From Chloroflexota bacterium (GTDB lineage: Bacteria; Chloroflexota; Anaerolineae; Anaerolineales; Villigracilaceae), in assembly GCA_016235425.1 (NCBI GenBank), contig JACRLC010000008.1:1-64000 (forward strand): DNA of 64,000 bases, given 5' to 3'. Numbering within the stretch: position 1 is the stretch's first letter; the number at the start of each line of letters is the position of its first letter. A program made the translations under genes and the position numbers. The notes below the pieces were generated by a model. The model had not been told where the DNA came from. It saw only the letters and a program-made list of their open reading frames with translations, and searched no databases. Positions 40,498 through 48,407 of the stretch are shown here, piece by piece.

Positions 40498-41178
40498 CTA
40501 AGGTTTGATCGCCTTTCCTTCTTCGAGTTTTTCCTTCTCGTGATCCTTGCGTAAAATCCAGGCCTCGCCGCGCACGAGCAGGGTCTTCTTTCCAGCCATG
40601 CCGACATGAGCGCCGTCGCTCAACATAATAACAGGATTGTCGTGAAAGAAATGATAATCATCCAGCCACTCATCCTGAACGGACTGTCCATGCGCATCCA
40701 AGGCGTAATGGGCAAAGAAGTTGAATGGGGAGACGTTTAACCCGTCAAAGTACGGAGTCCCAACCGTGTTCATGTCTTTGGATGTGAGGATGTTCGGTCC
40801 GCATAAAATTGCTCCCGCGCTGAAACCCACCAGAGGCAGTCCAGCCTGTACTTTCTTTCGCAGGTACGGCATCACGCCGCTGACATGCAGGCGATGATTG
40901 AGGAGGAATGTGTTCCCGCCGGGAATATAAACCAGGGAAGAGACGCGTATGATTTCCTCGATCTCTTTTTGAGACATCAATTCTGCATTGATCACTTCCA
41001 GCCGCGCCAAACCTTTGAAAGCTTTTTCGTTATCTTCCAGCCATTTTTCCGCATAAAGGGATGCCAGCGGCAGGTACGCCACGATTGGGTCGGGTTTATC
41101 CTCCAGGTATGGCCTGCTTGCTTCGATGATATAGCGAATGTCGTCTCTACCAGGGGATGAGAAAAGGTGCAGTTCCAT
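40498..41178 (-). CDS. Peptidase E-like serine peptidase (family S51)
   Basis: 226 residues, class I glutamine-amidotransferase-like fold. The nucleophile is Ser120 in VGFSAGAILCGPN, preceded by the YIPGGNTFLL motif (84-93); the family splits Asp-X dipeptides, and relatives degrade cyanophycin. I chose ATG 41178, where the conserved MELHLFSSPG begins. An upstream in-frame reading to 41265 crosses a terminator hairpin of the preceding gene. TACACT lies nine bases upstream of the ATG and no ribosome binding site is seen, again compatible with a leaderless or very short leader. Confidence 0.85.
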   Translation of the reverse strand: MELHLFSSPGRDDIRYIIEASRPYLEDKPDPIVAYLPLASLYAEKWLEDNEKAFKGLARLEVINAELMSQKEIEEIIRVSSLVYIPGGNTFLLNHRLHVSGVMPYLRKKVQAGLPLVGFSAGAILCGPNILTSKDMNTVGTPYFDGLNVSPFNFFAHYALDAHGQSVQDEWLDDYHFFHDNPVIMLSDGAHVGMAGKKTLLVRGEAWILRKDHEKEKLEEGKAIKP

Positions 41179-41218
41179 TGTAGAACAAGTGTACGGTATT
41201 TGCGGCTGAAAAGCAAGA

Positions 41219-41249
41219 TAAAAAATCTCCCCAATTTGCGGTCGGGGAG
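41219..41249 (-). terminator. Rho-independent terminator of the RRM gene
   Basis: On the minus strand CTCCCC (41249-41244) pairs with GGGGAG (41232-41227), followed by a run of T (plus-strand A at 41219-41225). It is placed 28 bases after the RRM stop. Confidence 0.8.
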
Positions 41250-41277
41250 GATCAACTGCCAGCACGGAGCGAACGGC

Positions 41278-41604
41278 TCAATATCGCTTGCCGCCCCCGC
41301 GTTGTTGACCATGCGTGCGGCCACTGCCGCGATTTCCAAAGGGACGGCCGCGTTCTTCGCGCGGACGGGCCAAATTCACCTTTAGCTCGCGATCCTTGAA
41401 TTGAAAGCCGTTGAACATGCTGATGGCTTTCTCTGCTTCGGCCTGGTTGCTCATTTCCACAAACCCAAAGCCCTTGGATTGACCGCTATCGCGGTCCTTG
41501 ATCAGCGCCACCGAAGTAACGGAGCCTGCCTGCGCGAACAGAGTTCGAAGGTCGTCTTCCGTGGTCGAATAGGATAGATTACCGACGTATATCTTGGATT
41601 CCAT
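41278..41604 (-). CDS. RRM-domain RNA-binding protein
   Basis: 108 residues with one RNA recognition motif: RNP2 IYVGNL (residues 5-10) and RNP1 KGFGFVEM (44-51), then a Gly/Arg-rich tail (RPFGNRGSGR...QQRGGGKRY). This is the small bacterial/cyanobacterial Rbp type, often involved in cold response or mRNA stability. I chose ATG 41604 because GGAG lies five bases upstream and the RRM begins there; a longer frame upstream has no domain. The 5' region of about 90 bases holds an inverted repeat around a TATACT. Confidence 0.9.
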   Translation of the reverse strand: MESKIYVGNLSYSTTEDDLRTLFAQAGSVTSVALIKDRDSGQSKGFGFVEMSNQAEAEKAISMFNGFQFKDRELKVNLARPREERGRPFGNRGSGRTHGQQRGGGKRY

Positions 41605-41682
41605 TTTTTCTCCAGTCACCGCCCGCTGTGCGGACGATACATAATCAGGCGTGAGACGACCTCGAAAGAGAATCACCAAATC

Positions 41683-41710
41683 CTGTGACAATAAAGTCAG
41701 TATATCACAG
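41683..41710 (-). promoter_or_regulatory. TATACT flanked by CTGTGA / TCACAG inverted arms
   Basis: CTGTGA at 41683-41688 and TCACAG at 41705-41710 bracket a TATACT (complement of 41699-41704) upstream of the RRM gene. Candidate promoter with operator or 5'-UTR hairpin; no clear -35. The other bases of the 290-base gap to 41894 show nothing recognisable. Confidence 0.4.
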
Positions 41711-41894
41711 GGAAGGAGACGCGCGTGGCACGTGGAAAATGTCTCTACTTGCCTGCTTCCACCGTTTCCTGGTGCGGCCGGCAATGATAATGACCCGGGC
41801 TGGTTCCTTTCTCATGGCTATTTTTTCCTGGTTTGGATCCACCAGATAATGTACGGTGGAGAATTCTTCATAAGAATTTCAGCCGTTTTAATTC

Positions 41895-42551
41895 CTATCC
41901 ATACGCTGGCGTGTCCCCAATAATTTCCCAGCCGCGTTCCAGAGCGACTGCTTTCAGCCTTTTCTCAGGATGCACCGCCACAGGACGATCCGCGTGCTCA
42001 AGCAAGGGGATGTCCATCACGGTATCGCCGTAGGCCACATCCACGCGTTCCACGCCGAGGCGGCTCAATACCTGCTCGATCTTCTTCTCGTTTGCCACCA
42101 GTTCGCCGGTCAACCTGACGCGTCCATTCACGATCTCAACGGGTGTGCCGATGGTCTTTGCGCCGATGCGTCTCGCAAACGGTTCGATGAACGGCTCGAC
42201 CATACTGCTGGCGATATAAACGTCCGCGCCATCCTCGCGGTGTGCGAGCAGGCGCAGTACCACGTCCTCGCGGCGTTTCTTCCACAGGTCTTGTTCCACG
42301 ATCCACTCCGAAGCATGAACTAATTTTTCAGGGGTCGCTTCCTTGATGTAAGCCAGGCTCTTGATCATCAAATCCTGTCCCCATTTCTGCCAGTCAATCA
42401 ATCCATTCTTTGCCAGAAAATACGCAGGCATGATGGATGCCATGTAAAGGTTCGCGCGGAATTTGCTTTGGTTATGCTTTACCCAATCCACGAGTCCGAG
42501 AAAAGGAGAGCCGGTTGTTAAAGTACCCATCATGTCTGAGATAACGATCAT
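41895..42551 (-). CDS. HAD-superfamily hydrolase, subfamily IB-like
   Basis: 218 residues. Motif I is DMMGTLT (6-12), where the second Asp of DxDGT is replaced by Met; ASSMVEPF gives motif II, KK of NEKKIEQ motif III, and YGDTVMDIPLLE motif IV (near 180-191). The C1-type cap helices (30-90) match phosphoserine-phosphatase relatives. Probably a cytoplasmic small-molecule phosphatase; substrate unknown. The ATG follows AAGGA at six bases; TATAAG also sits eight bases upstream. Confidence 0.8.
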   Translation of the reverse strand: MIVISDMMGTLTTGSPFLGLVDWVKHNQSKFRANLYMASIMPAYFLAKNGLIDWQKWGQDLMIKSLAYIKEATPEKLVHASEWIVEQDLWKKRREDVVLRLLAHREDGADVYIASSMVEPFIEPFARRIGAKTIGTPVEIVNGRVRLTGELVANEKKIEQVLSRLGVERVDVAYGDTVMDIPLLEHADRPVAVHPEKRLKAVALERGWEIIGDTPAYG

Positions 42552-42597
42552 ATTTTATCCTTATACCTTGCAAGCAACTGAGAGCTAAAATAATATG

Positions 42598-42629
42598 CGG
42601 AGTCCAAAGTCTGGAGACTTTGGACTCCG
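42598..42629. repeat. Stem-loop of the GGAGT...ACTCC family, in terminator position
   Basis: CGGAGTCCAAAGTC, loop TGGA, then GACTTTGGACTCCG, 14-bp perfect stem. It lies between the amidase stop (42646) and the HAD gene start, so it may terminate the amidase transcript. Confidence 0.8.
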
Positions 42630-42645
42630 TTAAAAGCGGACAGAC

Positions 42646-44133
42646 CTAATACCCAGCCGGAGCCTTGTCAAACCATGGCTTTGCCTCTTCCAATTGACCG
42701 GCCAGCCGGAATAGCGATGCCTCATCGCCCCATTTGCCGACAAAGTGCATACCGATGGGGAGACCCGCCTCATTCCAATGCAACGGCACGGACATGGCAG
42801 GCTGTCCCGTCACGTTGAAGACCGGTGTCCACGGGATGAACTCGAACGTCTGCGCGGCGAGCGGCTTGATGATGCCCAGCGCGCTCAAAATCCACGTTGC
42901 GCCGGTGCGCCCGATGAATTTGATCAGCGCCTGTTCGCCCGCGGAGGGTTTCAGCGATCCGATTTTGACGGGCGGTTGTGAAAGCACGGGCGTCAACAGA
43001 ACATCGTACTTTTCAAAGAACGCCCCAACCGAGCGCGAGACGGTTTGCACGTATCGTTTCGCGCGCGCATAATCGGACGCTTTCAGAATCGTGCCGAACA
43101 ATCCCACACCGAGGGTGGCCGGATCGAAGTCATCCGCGGAGACGCGTTTCCCGGCGGCTTCCGCGGCCTCTTCAATGTCTGCGCGTATCTGCGAGGCGAT
43201 GATCGTCAGGAAGGCCAGCGAATATTGTTCACCGTCAATCGCGGGCGCAGCCTCCACCACCTCATGCCCAAGCTCCTTCAACAACTTGACCGTCTCTTCC
43301 ACGCCCTTTACACAGTCCGCGTGGACATTTTTTCCAAGCATGGATTTGACCGAAAACGCGATCTTCAGCTTCCCCGGCTTCTTGCGGACTTCATCCAAAA
43401 AAGGCCCCGCCTCCGGGATGGAGTACGGCGCGCCCACATCGGACCCTTGGGTTGCATCCAGCATCGCGGCAGAATCGCGGACCGAACGAGTGAGGACGTG
43501 CTCGATTGCGAATCCTTCCCAGGCCTCACCCATTTCCGGGCCGGTGGGAGTGCGGCCGCGCGTGGGTTTCATACCGAACAATCCGCAAGCAGAAGAAGGG
43601 ATGCGGATGGAGCCGCCGCCGTCGCCGCCGGATGCGAACGGGACGATGCGCGCCGCCACCGATGCGCCCGATCCGCCCGATGACCCGCCGGGCGTGAGCG
43701 ATGTGTCCCATGGATTGCGCGCCGGGCCAAGCGCTTCCGATTCGGTGTATGGGGTGAGTCCAAACTCCGGCGTGTTGGTCTTTCCCAAAACGATGACGCC
43801 GCTTTTCTGCCAGCGGCGCGCCAGTTCGCTGGTCACTTTGGCGGGGATGTTTCTCCACAAGCGGTTGCCGCTGCTGGTTGGAACACCTTCGAGTGTGGAA
43901 ATCAAATCCTTCATCAGGAACGGCACGCCTTTGAAAGGCCCATCGGGCAATGTCCCTTGCGCGGCCGCGCGCGCCCGGTCGTAGAGTTTGGTGACCACGG
44001 CGTTCAGCTTCGGGTTATGAGTCTCGATGCGTTGAATGGCCTCTTCGACCAGTTCTGCAGGAGCCACTTTCTTCTTGCGGACCAGCTCCGCCAACCCCAA
44101 ACCGTCATATTTTGCGTATTCGGAAAATGACAT
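42646..44133 (-). CDS. Amidase (amidase signature family)
   Basis: 495 residues. Ser-cisSer-Lys triad: Lys in FLMKDLI (near 75), the Ser pair in GGSSGGSGASVAA (near 148-160), and the catalytic Ser in GGDGGGSIRIPSS (near 172). C-terminal INVTG-type segment PVFNVTGQPAMSVP. Hydrolyses an amide; substrates in this family vary widely, and lack of gatB/gatC nearby argues against GatA. I start at ATG 44133 because GGAGG lies seven bases upstream; the six codons before it are not supported. Confidence 0.9.
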   Translation of the reverse strand: MSFSEYAKYDGLGLAELVRKKKVAPAELVEEAIQRIETHNPKLNAVVTKLYDRARAAAQGTLPDGPFKGVPFLMKDLISTLEGVPTSSGNRLWRNIPAKVTSELARRWQKSGVIVLGKTNTPEFGLTPYTESEALGPARNPWDTSLTPGGSSGGSGASVAARIVPFASGGDGGGSIRIPSSACGLFGMKPTRGRTPTGPEMGEAWEGFAIEHVLTRSVRDSAAMLDATQGSDVGAPYSIPEAGPFLDEVRKKPGKLKIAFSVKSMLGKNVHADCVKGVEETVKLLKELGHEVVEAAPAIDGEQYSLAFLTIIASQIRADIEEAAEAAGKRVSADDFDPATLGVGLFGTILKASDYARAKRYVQTVSRSVGAFFEKYDVLLTPVLSQPPVKIGSLKPSAGEQALIKFIGRTGATWILSALGIIKPLAAQTFEFIPWTPVFNVTGQPAMSVPLHWNEAGLPIGMHFVGKWGDEASLFRLAGQLEEAKPWFDKAPAGY

Positions 44134-44364
44134 CGTATCTCCTCCAATCAAATGGATGTGATGCGCTGAATTATAGCACCTGGATTTTAGATGCCCACTC
44201 GCAACATGAACAAAAGAAAATCCCGAAGGGATGATATGCTCGATTCAAAACTCTCGGGCGAAAATGCTTGTTTAACGCGGGCAGGTTCGAGGTCCAAAAA
44301 AAGAAGCGGGCTTGTCGAGTCTTGTTACATTAGCATTCCAAAATGTGACAGTTGTCCCAAAAAC

Positions 44365-44393
44365 TTGCACCACATCCTTTCAGTGGTTATACT
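44365..44393 (+). promoter_or_regulatory. Leaderless promoter TTGCAC-17-TATACT of the kinase gene
   Basis: TTGCAC 44365-44370, spacer exactly 17, TATACT 44388-44393, and ATG at 44400 six bases later, with no ribosome binding site between. The predicted transcription start falls at the ATG. Confidence 0.75.
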
Positions 44394-44399
44394 TGGTTC

Positions 44400-45878
44400 A
44401 TGACTCCCAAAAAGATTGGCCGGTATGAAATAAGATCAGAACTGGGACGCGGCGGCATGGCGACCGTCTACCGCGCATACGATCCAAGCTTCGACCGCGA
44501 AGTGGCGATCAAAGTATTGCCACGCGAATTCATGCACGATCCCCAATTTCGCGACCGCTTCCAGCGCGAGGTCAAAACCATTGCCCTGCTCGAACACCCG
44601 GCCATCGTCCCTGTGTATGACGTGGGAGAAGATGACGGCATGCCGTATTTCGTCATGCGTTACATGCCGGGCAGCTCGTTAAGCGATTGGATCGAAAAAG
44701 GACGGTTCACGCTTCAGGATACTGCCCGCCTCATTGAAAGACTCGCGCAGGCGCTCGGTTACGCCCACAAAAAAGGCGTCATCCACCGCGACCTCAAGCC
44801 TGATAACATCCTCTTCGACAGCAACGGCAACCCATTCATCTCCGACTTTGGCGTTGCAAAGTTTTCAGAAGCCGCCACCAACCTGACCGGGAGCGGCATC
44901 ATCGGCACACCCGCTTACATGAGTCCTGAACAAGCCCAGGGCGAAGACGTAGACGGCCGCAGTGACGTTTATGGGCTGGGCGTGATCGTGTACCAGATGT
45001 TGAGCGGCAGGCAGCCCTATAGCGCGGATACGCCCATGGGCGTGGTGGTGAAGCACATCACCGAACCAGTCCCTGAAATTCTAAAGGTAACTCCCGACCT
45101 GCCCATCGAAGCCGACCTGGTGATCAAGACCGCGATGGCAAAGAATCGCAGCAAACGTTTCGCCACCACATCAGACCTGGCGCGTGCGTTGAACAAAGCG
45201 GCCTTCGGCACGGAGGGAAGTCCATCATCGTCCACCCTGTCGCGTATGCGCGGGACGCTTGCCGGCTCCTCCGGCGGCAGGATGGGGGCTGTCATCGGCG
45301 GTGTGGTAATCCTGATTGCGTTGGTGGGGGTCTTTCTTTTAAGGAACCAGTTGTTCGTCCCGGCTGTGACGGCAACGCCGGTCTCATCGCTTACGCCCCT
45401 GCCCACAACCGAACCCACACAAGAGCCGTCGCCGGTGGCCATCCAGCCGACGAGCGAAGTTGTGTCATTGCCTACAGAGGTTGAACTTGCGCCGGTATGC
45501 CCGGCTGATGTCATCCCTCCGATTTCCAAACCGACGGTCAGGGAGACGAACAAAGACTGCATCGTGAAGCTTCCATTCACAACGTTGTCCATTCCGAAAG
45601 ACGCAACCTACGAATCGCAAAGGGACGGTTTTACCTGCTCGAAAACAGGAACGAATGGAAACAGGGTGCTGATCGCCTGCACCGGCAAGGAACTGTTTTC
45701 GTTCGATGTCAAAGTGTGCAATCCGCAAACCGTTCCCACGCCCGTTTCGGAGGCGGATGCGGCCAGATGTGAGCAGGATTCAAATTACGATTCGGCCAAT
45801 CAATGTTGCATGCCGGTCCCTGAACCGGATGCCGCTTGCACGATCTTCCAGGTGGACTTGCGCGGTTGTTCAAACTGA
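44400..45878 (+). CDS. PknB-type Ser/Thr protein kinase with secreted Cys-rich tail
   Basis: 492 residues. The N-terminal kinase domain (about 7-270) has GRGGMATVY (16-24), AIKVL with Lys38, HRDLKPDN and DFGVAKF, and the GTPAYMSPEQ activation segment end, so it should be active. A single transmembrane helix (GAVIGGVVILIALVGVFLL, about 300-318) follows, then a Thr/Pro stalk and an outer domain of about 120 residues with about ten cysteines (VCPADV, NKDCIVK, GFTCSK, VCNP, CEQD, QCCMP, CTIF, GCSN) instead of PASTA repeats. The outer domain probably senses a wall or extracellular signal. Terminator at 45887. The promoter implies a leaderless mRNA. Confidence 0.9.
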   Translation: MTPKKIGRYEIRSELGRGGMATVYRAYDPSFDREVAIKVLPREFMHDPQFRDRFQREVKTIALLEHPAIVPVYDVGEDDGMPYFVMRYMPGSSLSDWIEKGRFTLQDTARLIERLAQALGYAHKKGVIHRDLKPDNILFDSNGNPFISDFGVAKFSEAATNLTGSGIIGTPAYMSPEQAQGEDVDGRSDVYGLGVIVYQMLSGRQPYSADTPMGVVVKHITEPVPEILKVTPDLPIEADLVIKTAMAKNRSKRFATTSDLARALNKAAFGTEGSPSSSTLSRMRGTLAGSSGGRMGAVIGGVVILIALVGVFLLRNQLFVPAVTATPVSSLTPLPTTEPTQEPSPVAIQPTSEVVSLPTEVELAPVCPADVIPPISKPTVRETNKDCIVKLPFTTLSIPKDATYESQRDGFTCSKTGTNGNRVLIACTGKELFSFDVKVCNPQTVPTPVSEADAARCEQDSNYDSANQCCMPVPEPDAACTIFQVDLRGCSN

Positions 45879-45886
45879 GCAAAAAG

Positions 45887-45914
45887 TCGGGCGTTCTACA
45901 GCGCCCGATTTTTT
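45887..45914 (+). terminator. Rho-independent terminator of the kinase gene
   Basis: TCGGGCG (45887-45893) and CGCCCGA (45902-45908) enclose TTCTACAG and are followed by six T. Confidence 0.88.
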
Positions 45915-45932
45915 ATTAACTGATGTTACGCA

Positions 45933-46008
45933 CCCTCACCCTAACCCTCTCCCAAAGGGAGAGGGGACTCCCTTCCCCTTCGGGGGAAGGGTTGGGGATG
46001 AGGGAGAG
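45933..46008. repeat. REP-like palindrome, copy 3 (double)
   Basis: CCCTCACCCTAACCCTCTCC / GGGAGAGGGG, then CCCTTCCCCTTCGGGGGAAG and GGTTGGGGATGAGGGAGAG: two related hairpins side by side. Third copy of the family at 5871 and 22897; located between the kinase terminator and rsmI. Confidence 0.85.
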
Positions 46009-46053
46009 AAACTGCGTAGAGCGAGTTATTAATGCCGGTGATACAATACCCAC

Positions 46054-46872
46054 ATGGGCACACTTTACCTCGTCGCAACTCCCATTGGAAACCTTGAAGA
46101 TATGTCCTCGCGCGCAATACGGGTTCTGCGCGAAGCGAAGTTGATCGCCGCCGAGGACACACGTCACACCGGGAAACTGCTCAAGCATTTTCAGATCGAA
46201 ACCCCGCTCACCAGTTATTTTGAACACAACAAACTGAACAAACTTGACTACATCCTGAATATCCTCGCGAATGGGGATGTGGCATTGGTCTCGGACGCAG
46301 GGACTCCCGCCATCAATGACCCCGGCTACGAACTGGTCAAAGCCGCCCTCGCTTCCGGCTGGACCGTTATCCCTGTTCCCGGTCCCTCAGCACCCATCGC
46401 CGCCCTGGCAGTCTCCGGCCTGCCCACAGACAGTTTCCTCTATCTCGGATATCTTCCCCACAAAGCAAACGAGCGTCGCAAATCTTTGGGACAAGTTGCC
46501 AATTTGCCCTACACGTTGATCTTCCTCGAATCCCCTTATCGCATCGTCGAAGCATTGGAAGATATTTTCACCACACTCGGAGACCGCCATCTCTGTGTTG
46601 CGCGCGAAATGACCAAAATGTTCGAGGAATACTGGCGCGGAGACGTGAGCGGCGCGCTGGAATATTTCAAGTCACAGCCTGCGAGGGGGGAATTTACGCT
46701 GGTGGTCGAAGGAAAGACGAAGGAAGAAAGAGAAGTGTGGACAGAGGATAAATTGCTGGCCGAAATCAAAAATGGGGTAAAGGCAGGCGAGGCGCCAAGT
46801 GAACTGGCCGGAAGACTCGCCAAAGAATCAGGGTGGAAACGGCGGGAGGTCTACAAACTGATCTCTTCTTGA
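46054..46872 (+). CDS. rsmI: 16S rRNA 2'-O-ribose methyltransferase RsmI
   Basis: 272 residues, SAM-dependent tetrapyrrole-methylase fold. Motifs LYLVATPIGNLEDMSSRA (4-21), EDTRHTGKLL (34-43), VSDAGTPAINDPG (79-91) and PVPGPSAPIAAL (108-119) are all typical of RsmI, which methylates C1402 of 16S rRNA. The ATG is six bases after TACAAT (46042-46047) with no ribosome binding site, so likely leaderless. Confidence 0.93.
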   Translation: MGTLYLVATPIGNLEDMSSRAIRVLREAKLIAAEDTRHTGKLLKHFQIETPLTSYFEHNKLNKLDYILNILANGDVALVSDAGTPAINDPGYELVKAALASGWTVIPVPGPSAPIAALAVSGLPTDSFLYLGYLPHKANERRKSLGQVANLPYTLIFLESPYRIVEALEDIFTTLGDRHLCVAREMTKMFEEYWRGDVSGALEYFKSQPARGEFTLVVEGKTKEEREVWTEDKLLAEIKNGVKAGEAPSELAGRLAKESGWKRREVYKLISS

Positions 46873-46887
46873 ACAGCGGAGGGCATC

Positions 46888-47421
46888 ATGCAGAAAGCCA
46901 GTCTCGCAGAACGAATCTACAGTTGGACTGAAACTCTGACCATGGACAAACTTGTGGGGCAGGAAAACCCGGGTCCATTTTTCAAGTGGCTCTTCAAAAT
47001 CCCGATCCTGCAATACAAGCTTGGCCTGGGCTGGATGATCGGACGCTACGTTCTCCTGCTCACCATCACCGGACGCAAAAGCGGAAAGCCGCGTCACACC
47101 CCGCTGGAATACATCTACGACCGCGAACATGACCGTTATCGAGTCGCGGCGGGCTGGGGAGGCAAAACGGACTGGTATCGCAACGTGTGCGCCAACCCTC
47201 ACGTCACGGTACAGGTGGGGCGCAGGAAATTCCATGCCGTCGCCGAGAAGGCCTTGCCTGAAGAAGTCGCGCAATACATGATGACCGTCTCACAACGCCA
47301 CCCGCACATGGACAGGGTCTGGAACCGCTGGTCCGATCAACCGGTGGATGGAACGTTTGAAAGCTACGTGTATGCGGCGAGGTTCTTTCCGTCGGTGTGG
47401 TTGAGGGAGGAGGGACTATAG
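46888..47421 (+). CDS. Ddn-like deazaflavin (F420)-dependent nitroreductase family protein
   Basis: 177 residues with a split beta-barrel flavin/deazaflavin fold: LLTITGRKSGKPRHTPLEYIYD near 57-78 (the G-R-K-S-G-x-x-R cofactor-phosphate motif) and AAGWGGKTDWYRNVCANPHV near 92-111, both characteristic. Members use F420H2 or bind other ligands; no F420 biosynthesis genes are in the window, so the cofactor is unproven. Ribosome binding site GGAGGG before the ATG, 16 bases after rsmI; probably an operon. Confidence 0.85.
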   Translation: MQKASLAERIYSWTETLTMDKLVGQENPGPFFKWLFKIPILQYKLGLGWMIGRYVLLLTITGRKSGKPRHTPLEYIYDREHDRYRVAAGWGGKTDWYRNVCANPHVTVQVGRRKFHAVAEKALPEEVAQYMMTVSQRHPHMDRVWNRWSDQPVDGTFESYVYAARFFPSVWLREEGL

Positions 47422-47463
47422 ACTGTGTAGCGCGAAAACCGGATGAAGGAATCTGTCTGTTCT

Positions 47464-47847
47464 TTATAACCCCAAAAATCTTCGCGCAAAACTGCGCACC
47501 AGCTTTGAAATTTCCATTGCCTCTTTCGCGTCTTCCAATACCGGGCCTTCGCCCGGGTAACGCGTTCGGACTGCATAATCCGTGAGTGTGTTCAGCAGTT
47601 TGGGATCCACTTCCAAAAATATCCCGACTGCTGAACAAAGATTATTCAGCATCAGCAAGTCATGTGTTTTGGGAAAGTCTGCGCCTTTTGAAACAAGCAA
47701 GGCTTTCATGTATTTCTCGGCACATTGTTGTGCGTGGAAACATGCGCCTGTGGGCAATGGCTTCTTTCTTTGAAGAGCAGATTTTGCCAGTGCAAAATCT
47801 TCTTCTGCTTTCCCCACCCATGCACGCGGGTTATTTGTTTCGCTCAT
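47464..47847 (-). CDS. HEPN-domain protein, module 2
   Basis: 127 residues, helical HEPN protein of the DNA-binding-domain-like group: AWVGKAEEDFALAKSAL start, HAQQCAEKYMKALLV near 38-52, KTHDLLML, and the YAVRTRYPGEG motif near 93-103, hallmark of the RYP(G/D) HEPN set. Probably the toxin half of an MNT/HEPN pair. Its start overlaps the end of the MNT gene by 17 bases. Here the order is MNT then HEPN on the minus strand, as in module 1, but the two modules belong to different subgroups. Confidence 0.82.
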   Translation of the reverse strand: MSETNNPRAWVGKAEEDFALAKSALQRKKPLPTGACFHAQQCAEKYMKALLVSKGADFPKTHDLLMLNNLCSAVGIFLEVDPKLLNTLTDYAVRTRYPGEGPVLEDAKEAMEISKLVRSFARRFLGL

Positions 47848-48223
47848 ACAAAACCTTGCCGCGCGTCAAAATCTCTTTCAGGAAGAAATCCCCGGAATCC
47901 AAAGCGGTTTCAATTTCCTTTGGCGTCTTGACTAGAATATCAACGGGAAATGGCCTGGGCAACAATAAACGCGAGACCTTCCAACTGCGTTCCTTGAGCG
48001 TTGCATTGGTCTTCATCACAACCAGCAAATCCACATCACTGTGTGGATTCGGCCTCCCATACGCGTACGAGCCAAATAAAACGATTTTTTCAGGTTTGAG
48101 TTCGTCCACAATCTTTTGAACGGCCGGACGCAACGATCTGCCCACAGAAACAGTCAAGCCTGCAGGGACGGTTCCAGGATGGCGCAAGCCGGATATGTTT
48201 ACCGCAGTATTTGTCGTTGCCAT
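47831..48223 (-). CDS. MNT nucleotidyltransferase, module 2
   Basis: 130 residues with GSYAYGRPNPHSDVDLLVV (about 51-69): the GS motif and two Asp ligands, plus PFPVDILV near 92-99 as the third acidic position. It probably neutralises the HEPN partner downstream. TACAAT (complement of 48232-48237) ends eight bases before the ATG, so leaderless or nearly so. A Pro/Gly-rich N-terminal extension of about 30 residues precedes the core. Confidence 0.82.
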   Translation of the reverse strand: MATTNTAVNISGLRHPGTVPAGLTVSVGRSLRPAVQKIVDELKPEKIVLFGSYAYGRPNPHSDVDLLVVMKTNATLKERSWKVSRLLLPRPFPVDILVKTPKEIETALDSGDFFLKEILTRGKVLYERNK

Positions 48224-48344
48224 AGGATCAGATTGTATATCAAATCAGTTGGACGGGCAACGTTCGGATACCTTGCTTATTCAGAGTGTTTTGCGCTATG
48301 CAGGTGGATGGGAGAATTCGTCCACGCGGTGAAGTACGGATGAG

Positions 48345-48350
48345 TATAAT
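48345..48350 (+). promoter_or_regulatory. TATAAT -10 element upstream of the S10 peptidase
   Basis: TATAAT 58 bases before the GTG start; no good -35 seen. The leader contains AGGAG six bases before the GTG. Confidence 0.4.
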
Positions 48351-48407
48351 TATTCAAATTCAACTGTCCACTTTCTTCATTGGGACATCTAACAATAGGA
48401 GCTGCCT

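Noticed and set aside
42646-44133. GatA subunit of the Glu-tRNA amidotransferase
   Set aside because: No gatB or gatC nearby and the C-terminal part resembles general amidases.
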